Of a DNA stretch of 13,295 nt, positions 5,820-11,670 are shown piece after piece. The stretch lies in assembly GCA_038246645.1 (NCBI GenBank), contig JBBRVS010000158.1, positions 1 through 13,295 on the forward strand, in the 5' to 3' direction. The notes beneath the pieces were generated by a model. It did not search any database, was not told the DNA's origin, and was given only the letters and a program-made list of their open reading frames with translations. The stretch comes from JAHCHG01 sp038246645. GTDB taxonomy: Bacteria > Acidobacteriota > Blastocatellia > Pyrinomonadales > Pyrinomonadaceae. Within the stretch, counting starts at the first letter, position 1; each line of letters opens with the position of its first letter. The translations under genes were made by a program, and so were the position numbers.

Positions 5820-7358
5820 TTACAGAAAATATCTGCTGAGATAAGTTTTTAAATGCCCGATGTCATTTATTTTTGAAATAAAACCGACGTAATTGTCCGG
5901 TCTTAAAAGAACGATAAAAGATTCATTCGAGCCGAAAATATCGGCGATATTCGGAAACAGCGGAAACTGATGAACGTCTGTAAATTCGGCAAACGCGGCG
6001 AATTCATTGGTCAGATCGGGCAATTGGTTCTGCCCGTCGGAAAATGCCAGAAGATGAAATTTCGGCGATTTTAATTTTTCGTAAATACTCGTGTTTTCAT
6101 AAAGAAAATACGGCATCCGGTCGCCGGCTTTGACGCGGAAAAAATCGTCGTTTTCGCTCAGAGAAGACTTGCGGTAATTGATTCCGGTTTGCGAAACGAG
6201 CGGGAAAATATATTTTTGAACCGTTTTCAAATGCAGGGCAAAATTGGCGATATACGGGAAAATATGCGTGCGGAAAAATGCGACGAACGCGTCTTCGCTC
6301 GCGCCGAAATCGAAAACGCGGTCGGTCGTTTGCAGCAATCTTTTAGCATTTGCGAGGCGTTCTTCATTGTAGGTTTCGAGCAGACCGATATTTGCCTTCC
6401 CGCGCAAAACAAGAGCCAGTTTCCACGCCAGATTATAAGCGTCCTGAATTCCCGTGTTCATTCCCTGCGCTCCGGCAGGCGTGTGAACGTGCGCCGAATC
6501 TCCGGCAAGAAAACATCTGCCGCGCGAAAATTTCTCCACGCGCCGCGAATGAACCTTATAAACCGAAAACCAATTTACATTGTAAATATCGAGCTTTAAT
6601 TTCGTGTCTTCAATAATTTGTTTTTCGATTTCTTCATAGAGAATCTCGCCTTCGCGCCGCTCTTCGTTTTCGGGAAACGTGCCGACAATGCGGTAACGTT
6701 TTTCGCCCGGAAGCGGAAAAAATGCGGTGATCGAGCTTTGCGCCAGACAAACCATCAGCGCGTCGTGCGAGAATTCCCAATCAATCTGCACGTCCGCGAC
6801 ATAAAAAAGCCGCTCGAACGTGCTGCCTTCAAACTGCAGATCGAGCGCGTGGCGCACCGGACTTTTTGCGCCGTCGCAGCCGACCAGAAACTTTGCTTCG
6901 ACCGTTTCCCGCATTCCGTCGGCGTTCTTTATATTGGCTTTTACGCCCGATTCGTCCTGCGTAAAACTTTCCAGTTCGGTATTCCACAAAATCTGTTTTT
7001 CGTGAGATTTTATAAAATCCTCAAGCAGATGTTCGTGCATACTTTGCTCGATAAGCAACAGAAACGGATACGGACTCATTCCTTCGCCGATGTTCGTCAG
7101 CGTAACTTCGCCGCGCACTTCGCCGCCTTCGGCAAGGCGGACTTTTTCCGCCAGCGTTCCTTGAGAAATCAAAGAATCTGCCAGCCCGATCTGTTCGTAA
7201 ATTTCAAGGGTGCGCGCCTGAACGCCGATGGCTTTTGAATATTTTGTGATTTTGTCTTTTTTATCTACGATCACGAAATCAATGCCGTATCTGATAAACT
7301 GACACGCCAAAGCCATTCCGGTCGGACCCGCGCCGACGATTATTACATCTGTTTTCAT
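5820..7358 (-). CDS. Class A FAD-dependent monooxygenase (PheA/TfdB type aromatic hydroxylase family)
   Basis: A 512-aa flavoprotein of the FAD_binding_3 (PF01494) family, which hydroxylates aromatic or polyketide-like substrates using NAD(P)H and O2. The three fingerprints are present: GAGPTG (residues 9-14) for the ADP part of FAD, the DG motif VGCDGAKSPVR (D162-G163), and the GD motif CFLAGDSAHVHTPAGAQGMNTG (G286-D287), followed by the helix QDAYNLAWKLALVL. The last part, about residues 400-512, looks like the thioredoxin-like C-terminal domain of phenol hydroxylase and TfdB, with a strand FHLLAFSD and a final VLLRPDNYVGFISK. The ATG at 7358 has an AGGAG site 10 nt upstream. The substrate cannot be told; no other catabolic genes are near. 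It is first of three genes on the minus strand and divergent from sdhC. Confidence 0.88.
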   Translation of the reverse strand: MKTDVIIVGAGPTGMALACQFIRYGIDFVIVDKKDKITKYSKAIGVQARTLEIYEQIGLADSLISQGTLAEKVRLAEGGEVRGEVTLTNIGEGMSPYPFLLLIEQSMHEHLLEDFIKSHEKQILWNTELESFTQDESGVKANIKNADGMRETVEAKFLVGCDGAKSPVRHALDLQFEGSTFERLFYVADVQIDWEFSHDALMVCLAQSSITAFFPLPGEKRYRIVGTFPENEERREGEILYEEIEKQIIEDTKLKLDIYNVNWFSVYKVHSRRVEKFSRGRCFLAGDSAHVHTPAGAQGMNTGIQDAYNLAWKLALVLRGKANIGLLETYNEERLANAKRLLQTTDRVFDFGASEDAFVAFFRTHIFPYIANFALHLKTVQKYIFPLVSQTGINYRKSSLSENDDFFRVKAGDRMPYFLYENTSIYEKLKSPKFHLLAFSDGQNQLPDLTNEFAAFAEFTDVHQFPLFPNIADIFGSNESFIVLLRPDNYVGFISKINDIGHLKTYLSRYFL

Positions 7359-7453
7359 CTAAACTTTTCTCCTAACAAAGATAATAACTTTTAATATCGA
7401 AAAATTAAACTCGTCTCGGATTAGCGAATATTTCACTGGATTTAGAAGAAAAA

Positions 7454-7482
7454 TTGACATATTTCGCAACAGGATACATAAT
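7454..7482 (+). promoter_or_regulatory. Sigma70-type promoter of the sdh operon
   Basis: A perfect TTGACA (7454-7459), a 17-nt spacer, and CATAAT (7477-7482). The predicted transcript start near 7489 leaves a leader of about 75 nt before the sdhC ATG at 7565. This is the best promoter match in the window. A GGAGGT site (7545-7550) precedes the ATG by an unusually long 14 nt. Confidence 0.75.
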
Positions 7483-7564
7483 CTTCAAAGTCAAAAAAAC
7501 TTTACAATTATTCCATCGTTTTAATTTAGTCGGTCGCTAGGCTTGGAGGTGTTATCAGATAAAT

Positions 7565-8350
7565 ATGTCTTCCGTAACTGTTCCTTTAAAACGGCGTTCG
7601 TTCGGCGAAACACAGCGAAAAGGCGCGTGGTGGATTTATCCTCTGCTGGTCTTTCTGGCATTATCCGCTTTTGTCGTTTATTCGACGTGGGCGGCTTTTC
7701 AGGGCGAGCATTACGCCTTCGGAAATTATCTTTCGCCGTTTTATTCGCCCGAAATTTTCGGTGCTTCGCCGCACGCGATGTTCGGCGCAAAACCCGCGTG
7801 GATTCCCGATTGGCTGCCGTTTTCGCCCGCACTTTTAATTTTATGGGCGCCTGCCGGATTTCGTTTTACCTGTTATTACTATCGCGGCGCGTATTACAAA
7901 GCGTTTTGGGCTGACCCGATAAGCTGCGCCGTCGGTGAACCGCGTCATAACTATCGCGGCGAGCGTTCATTTCCGCTGATTCTGCAAAATGTTCATCGCT
8001 ATTTTCTTTATCTGGCACTGATTTTTATTATTTTTCTCGCGCACGACGCGTGGAAGGCATTTTGGTTTGAAAACGGTTTCGGCATCGGCATCGGCTCGCT
8101 GATTTTGACTGCAAATGTTTTTTTTCTGGGCGGTTATACCTTTAGCTGCCATTCTTTGCGCCATCTGATCGGCGGGAAATGCGACGAACTTTCAAAAAAA
8201 CCGTTTCAGTGCGCGGCTTACAATGCGTGCAGTTCGCTTAATCGCCGGCATATGCTGTTCGCCTGGTGCAGCCTTTTTGTCGTCGGCTTTTCCGACTTTT
8301 ATGTGCGAATGCTTTCGATGGGAATTTGGACTGACTGGAGAATACTTTAG
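7565..8350 (+). CDS. sdhC: Succinate dehydrogenase membrane anchor subunit, Sdh1/type F-like SdhC
   Basis: A 261-aa integral membrane protein, the single anchor of a three-subunit complex II that passes electrons from SdhB to quinone. Five hydrophobic spans are visible, about residues 22-44, 86-103, 144-162, 173-193 and 229-250. The pattern FTCYYYRGAYYKAFW, then CAVGEP and FPLILQNVHRYF, agrees with what I recall of the mycobacterial Rv0249c-type anchor rather than the short SdhC/SdhD pair of proteobacteria. In mycobacterial Sdh1 the anchor holds a membrane-embedded Rieske-type [2Fe-2S] cluster with two Cys and two His ligands. Candidates here include C103, C121, C195 (SCHSLRH), H144, H196 and H200; which are ligands cannot be decided by reading. 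ATG 7565 is the only sensible start. First gene of the operon, followed by sdhA and sdhB. Confidence 0.82.
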   Translation: MSSVTVPLKRRSFGETQRKGAWWIYPLLVFLALSAFVVYSTWAAFQGEHYAFGNYLSPFYSPEIFGASPHAMFGAKPAWIPDWLPFSPALLILWAPAGFRFTCYYYRGAYYKAFWADPISCAVGEPRHNYRGERSFPLILQNVHRYFLYLALIFIIFLAHDAWKAFWFENGFGIGIGSLILTANVFFLGGYTFSCHSLRHLIGGKCDELSKKPFQCAAYNACSSLNRRHMLFAWCSLFVVGFSDFYVRMLSMGIWTDWRIL

Positions 8351-8355
8351 TAATG

Positions 8356-8421
8356 GTGAATGGTGAATGATGAATGGTGAATTTAATTTCAGACATTCAT
8401 CATTCATCATTCATCATTCAC
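8356..8421. repeat. Hairpin of tandem TGAATGR heptamers between sdhC and sdhA
   Basis: The left arm 8357-8382 and right arm 8395-8420 pair along all 26 positions, with two G-T (G-U in RNA) wobbles and one further pair outside; the loop 8383-8394 is 12 nt. The left arm reads TGAATGG, TGAATGA, TGAATGG in 7-nt steps. It starts 5 nt after the sdhC stop and ends about 10 nt before the sdhA ATG, filling the 81-nt gap where a ribosome site would be expected. Confidence 0.92.
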
Positions 8422-8431
8422 ACTTCATTTT

Positions 8432-10243
8432 ATGGCTGAATATCAAACTTTTGAACACGATGTGCTTGTCATCGGCGCGGGCGGCGCGGGGCTTCGGGCG
8501 GCGATTGAAGCGTCCGCGGCGGGCGTTTCGGTCGGGCTTGTCTGCAAATCTCTTTTGGGCAAGGCGCATACGGTAATGGCGGAAGGCGGAATGGCGGCGG
8601 CGATGGCGAATGTTGACGACCGCGACAATTGGAAAGTCCATTTTTCCGACACGATGCGCGGCGGTCAATACGTCAACAACTGGCGAATGGCGGAACTTCA
8701 CGCTAAAGAAGCCCCGGAACGTGTCCGCGAACTGGAAGCCTGGGGCGCGGTTTTCGACCGGACGAAAGACGGCAAAATTCTGCAAAGAAATTTCGGCGGA
8801 CATCGTTATCCGCGTCTGGCGCATGTCGGCGACCGAATGGGTTTGGAACTCATTCGCACCTTGCAGGATCACGGCATTCATCAGGGCATCGAAGTTTATA
8901 TGGAAGTTACCGTGATCGCTCTGCTCAAAGACGGGAATCGCGTAATCGGTGCATTTGCCTACGAGCGCGAACACGGGCGTTTTCGCGTTTTTAAAGCGAA
9001 AGCCGTTATTTTAGCGACCGGCGGCGTTGGTCGGGCGTATAAAATCACGAGCAACAGTTGGGAAGGAACGGGCGACGGACATTCGCTTGCCTTTGACGCG
9101 GGCGCGGAATTGATTGATATGGAATTTCTTCAATTTCACCCGACCGGAATGGTTTATCCGCCTTCGGTCAAAGGAATTCTGGTCACGGAAGGCGTGCGTG
9201 GCGAAGGCGGGATTTTGAAAAACAGCGAAGGGAAACGCTTTATGTTTGACGACATTCCCGACAATTACAAAGATCAAACCGCCGACACCGAAGAAGAAGG
9301 CTGGCGATATGTCACGGGCGATAAAAATGCGCGCCGTCCGCCCGAACTTTTAACCCGCGACCACGTGGCGCGGTGCATCGTCCGCGAAGTCAAGGCGGGA
9401 CGCGGAACGCCGAACGGCGGAGTTTATCTCGATATTGCCTGGATCAAAGAAAAAATCTCGAACGCGCCCGAACATATCAAAAAGAAATTGCCGAGTATGT
9501 ATCATCAATTCAAACAACTCGCCGATCTGGATATTACGACAACGCCGATGGAAGTCGGACCGACGACGCATTACATTATGGGCGGAATCCGCGTTGACGG
9601 CGAAAGCCAAGCCTCGACTTTGCCGGGACTTTTTGCGGCGGGCGAATATGCCGCCGGAATCAACGGCGCGAATCGTCTGGGCGGAAATTCGCTTTCCGAT
9701 CTGATCGTTTTTGGCAAACGCGCCGGAGAATATGCGGCAACATTTGCCCTGGAAAATGATTTCGGTATTGTGAATAACGAGCAAATCGAGCAAACCGTAA
9801 AATGGGCGTTAGCACCTTTTGAGCGCGAATCGGGCGAAAATCCTTTTGCGCTTCAATACTTGCTTCAAGATATGATGCAGAATTTGGTCGGCATCGTTCG
9901 CACCGAAGACGAAATGCAGGAAGCTCTGGTCGGTGTCAGAGAACTCAAAAAACGCCTCGAAAATGTCGGCGCAACCGGCAACATAGATTTTAATCCGAGC
10001 TGGCACACCGCGCTCGATATGCACAATTTGCTCAATGTTTCCGAAGCGATCACGCTGGCGGCAATCGAACGCAAGGAAAGCCGCGGCGGACATTTTCGCG
10101 ATGATTTTCCGAATAAAGGCGTTTCATTCGGCAAGATAAATTTCTCGATCAAAAAAGGCGCGGACGGCGAAATGGAGATCAAGTCCATACCGATTCCCGA
10201 AATGCCGGATGAACTCAAACAGATTATCGAGGAGATGGGCTAA
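8432..10243 (+). CDS. sdhA: Succinate dehydrogenase flavoprotein subunit SdhA
   Basis: The catalytic subunit of complex II, oxidising succinate to fumarate at FAD on the cytoplasmic face. It is 603 aa. The N-terminal FAD motif is VLVIGAGGAGLRAAIEA (residues 11-27). H46 in KAHTVMAEGG sits where SdhA proteins attach FAD covalently. Further features are ILATGGVGRAYKIT, LQFHPTG with H236, the catalytic EGVRGEGG with R256, RDHVARCI, PTTHYIMGG with H380, and GANRLGGNSLSD. The C-terminal helical domain ends with RKESRGGHFRDDFP, typical of the family, where the Arg-Gly-His-Arg stretch contacts the active site. ATG 8432 begins directly before the FAD motif. No Shine-Dalgarno is visible; the sequence just upstream is an AT-rich tail of a hairpin. 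Second gene of the operon. An L-aspartate oxidase or fumarate reductase call is disfavoured by the adjacent sdhB and type F anchor. Confidence 0.95.
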   Translation: MAEYQTFEHDVLVIGAGGAGLRAAIEASAAGVSVGLVCKSLLGKAHTVMAEGGMAAAMANVDDRDNWKVHFSDTMRGGQYVNNWRMAELHAKEAPERVRELEAWGAVFDRTKDGKILQRNFGGHRYPRLAHVGDRMGLELIRTLQDHGIHQGIEVYMEVTVIALLKDGNRVIGAFAYEREHGRFRVFKAKAVILATGGVGRAYKITSNSWEGTGDGHSLAFDAGAELIDMEFLQFHPTGMVYPPSVKGILVTEGVRGEGGILKNSEGKRFMFDDIPDNYKDQTADTEEEGWRYVTGDKNARRPPELLTRDHVARCIVREVKAGRGTPNGGVYLDIAWIKEKISNAPEHIKKKLPSMYHQFKQLADLDITTTPMEVGPTTHYIMGGIRVDGESQASTLPGLFAAGEYAAGINGANRLGGNSLSDLIVFGKRAGEYAATFALENDFGIVNNEQIEQTVKWALAPFERESGENPFALQYLLQDMMQNLVGIVRTEDEMQEALVGVRELKKRLENVGATGNIDFNPSWHTALDMHNLLNVSEAITLAAIERKESRGGHFRDDFPNKGVSFGKINFSIKKGADGEMEIKSIPIPEMPDELKQIIEEMG

Positions 10244-10255
10244 GATGTTTTTTCA

Positions 10256-10328
10256 ACGCAAGGACGCAAAGGCGCAGAGACGCAAAGAAAATTTATAATA
10301 AAACTTTGTGCCTTTGCGTCTCTGCGTT
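10256..10328. repeat. Hairpin of tandem ACGCAAAG octamers between sdhA and sdhB, arms differing by one unit
   Basis: The left arm 10256-10287 is exactly four octamers (ACGCAAGG, ACGCAAAG, GCGCAGAG, ACGCAAAG). The right arm 10304-10328, reverse-complemented, carries three (ACGCAGAG, ACGCAAAG, GCACAAAG). The 16-nt loop 10288-10303 is pure A/T. It begins 12 nt after the sdhA stop and ends 15 nt before the sdhB ATG. Same unit class as the repeat at 823-900. Confidence 0.9.
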
Positions 10329-10343
10329 AAATTTTTTGTAATT

Positions 10344-11090
10344 ATGAAGAAAGCAACATTCAAAATTTGGCGCGGCAACAAAGACGGCGGAGATTTTAAA
10401 TCATACGACACCGAAATTTCCGAAGGAATGGTTGTTTTAGACGCGGTTTTGCAGATTCAGGCGGAGCAAGCCGGAGACCTGGCGTGCCGCTGGAATTGCA
10501 AGGCGGGAAAATGCGGTTCGTGTTCGGCGGAAATTAACGGAATGCCGAAATTGATGTGTATGACGCGGATGAACACTCTGCCGACGGACGAGCCGATCAC
10601 GGTCGAACCGATGCAGGCGTTTCCGCTGAAAAAAGATCTGGTCACGGATGTTTCGTGGAATTACGAGGTCAAAAAACGGATCAAAAAATTCAAACCGCGT
10701 CCCGCCGATGCCGCCGACGGAACGTGGCGAATGGCGCAGGAAGACGTTGACCGCGTACAGGAATTTCGCAAATGTATCGAATGTTTTTTGTGTCAGGACG
10801 TGTGCCACGTTTTGCGCGATCATCACAAACACGAAGAATTTATCGGTCCGCGCTTTCTCGTCTATGCGGCGGCACTCGAGATGCACCCGCTCGATACCGA
10901 AGACCGTTTGAAGGATTTAAAGGATGAATCGAATATCGGTTTGTGCAATATCACCAAATGCTGCACAAAGGTTTGTCCCGAAGGAATTACGATCACCGAT
11001 AACGCGATAATTCCGCTGAAAGAGCGCGTCGTAGATGAATTTTACGATCCGATCAAGAAAATTCTGAGACTGTTTAAGTCAAAAAAATAA
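10344..11090 (+). CDS. sdhB: Succinate dehydrogenase iron-sulfur subunit SdhB
   Basis: The electron-transfer subunit of complex II, carrying three iron-sulfur clusters between FAD and the membrane anchor; 248 aa, close to the Sdh1-type SdhB. The N-terminal ferredoxin-like domain has C52, C57, C60 and C72 in CKAGKCGSC...LMC, the [2Fe-2S] ligands with the family spacing C-x4-C-x2-C-x11-C. The C-terminal helical domain has C144, C147, C150 and C211 for [4Fe-4S], and C154, C201 and C207 for [3Fe-4S], within KCIECFLCQDVCH and CNITKCCTKVCPEGI. The C-terminus is basic (KKILRLFKSKK). I chose ATG 10344 (MKKATFKIW) over an ATG at 10308 that would start inside the hairpin arm and add a non-homologous leader. 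No Shine-Dalgarno is visible before the chosen ATG. The TPR gene follows 20 nt downstream. Confidence 0.95.
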   Translation: MKKATFKIWRGNKDGGDFKSYDTEISEGMVVLDAVLQIQAEQAGDLACRWNCKAGKCGSCSAEINGMPKLMCMTRMNTLPTDEPITVEPMQAFPLKKDLVTDVSWNYEVKKRIKKFKPRPADAADGTWRMAQEDVDRVQEFRKCIECFLCQDVCHVLRDHHKHEEFIGPRFLVYAAALEMHPLDTEDRLKDLKDESNIGLCNITKCCTKVCPEGITITDNAIIPLKERVVDEFYDPIKKILRLFKSKK

Positions 11091-11110
11091 CAAAATCCTA
11101 GGAGCAAATT

Positions 11111-11602
11111 ATGTTTGAACTTAAAAATTTATCGGAAGAAGCAGTTTCGGCGGCGATTGAAAAAGCCAAACATTACCGTCTGCTCAATGAACCGGGTGCG
11201 GCGGAGAGTATTTGTCTCGATATTCTGCAAATCGAGCCGGACAATCAAGAGGCTTTGATCACGATTGTTCTGGCGATGAGCGACCGTTTTTCAAAGGATT
11301 ACACGGTCGGCGGTTCGCAGATTCAAGATTATTTATCGCAAATCACGGATGAATACAAACGGGCGTATTACACGGGAATTATCTACGAACGCCGCGCCAA
11401 AGCCACTTTGAGCCGTAATACGCCCGGCTCGGAATCAACGGCTTACGAACTTTTCCGGCAAGCGATGGATTGGTTTGAAAAAGCCGAATTAATTCGCCCG
11501 TCAGGAAACGACGATGTAATTCTCCGCTGGAACGGCTGTGCGCGAATTATTATGAGCAATAATCTGCACCCGCGCGAAATGGTTTCCGACTTTATCGAAT
11601 AG
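11111..11602 (+). CDS. TPR-like protein encoded at the end of the sdh operon
   Basis: A 163-aa soluble protein with no signal peptide or membrane segment, composed of helix-turn-helix units of tetratricopeptide type. Residues about 12-60 read as one unit (IEKAKHYRLLNEPGAAESICLDILQIEPDN, with the usual small residues and Pro-Asp turn), and residues about 83-133 as another, ending AMDWFEKAELIRPSGND. TPRs bind other proteins. The gene is 20 nt after sdhB with a strong AGGAG Shine-Dalgarno (11100-11104) and no hairpin between, so it is very likely cotranscribed. A role in assembly or regulation of complex II is suggested only by position; it does not resemble the known SdhE (SdhAF2) flavinylation factor. 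I do not recognise a named family. The reading frame is confident; the function is open. Confidence 0.8.
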   Translation: MFELKNLSEEAVSAAIEKAKHYRLLNEPGAAESICLDILQIEPDNQEALITIVLAMSDRFSKDYTVGGSQIQDYLSQITDEYKRAYYTGIIYERRAKATLSRNTPGSESTAYELFRQAMDWFEKAELIRPSGNDDVILRWNGCARIIMSNNLHPREMVSDFIE

Positions 11603-11606
11603 CGTT

Positions 11607-11651
11607 TAATCATTTTTCGGTAGTGAACTGAAGGCAATTTATAAATGATTA
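11607..11651. repeat. Small inverted repeat after the TPR gene
   Basis: TAATCATTT (11607-11615) and AAATGATTA (11643-11651) are exact reverse complements 27 nt apart, in the 68-nt gap before the protease gene. A second short pair, TTTTCGG and CCGAAAA (11614-11620, 11657-11663), competes with it. There is no T-run, so it is not a standard terminator; it may be an operator or chance. Confidence 0.35.
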
Positions 11652-11670
11652 CGCGCCGAAAATCTAATAT

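Noticed and set aside
6618..7238. 206-aa plus-strand open frame
   Set aside because: It lies wholly inside the FAD monooxygenase on the other strand, has no recognisable domain and no ribosome site.
8356..8421. CRISPR array
   Set aside because: Units are only 7 nt and contiguous with no spacers; the array folds into one hairpin. The same holds for the other tandem-unit loci.
9350..9793. 147-aa minus-strand open frame, with several others antisense to sdhA
   Set aside because: Shadow of the well-supported sdhA frame; the sequences are His/Arg-rich without domain character.
10308..10343. Upstream ATG extending sdhB by 12 residues
   Set aside because: It would lie inside the right arm of the octamer hairpin and add residues (MPLRLCVKFFVI) not expected in SdhB. 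ATG 10344 gives the normal N-terminus.
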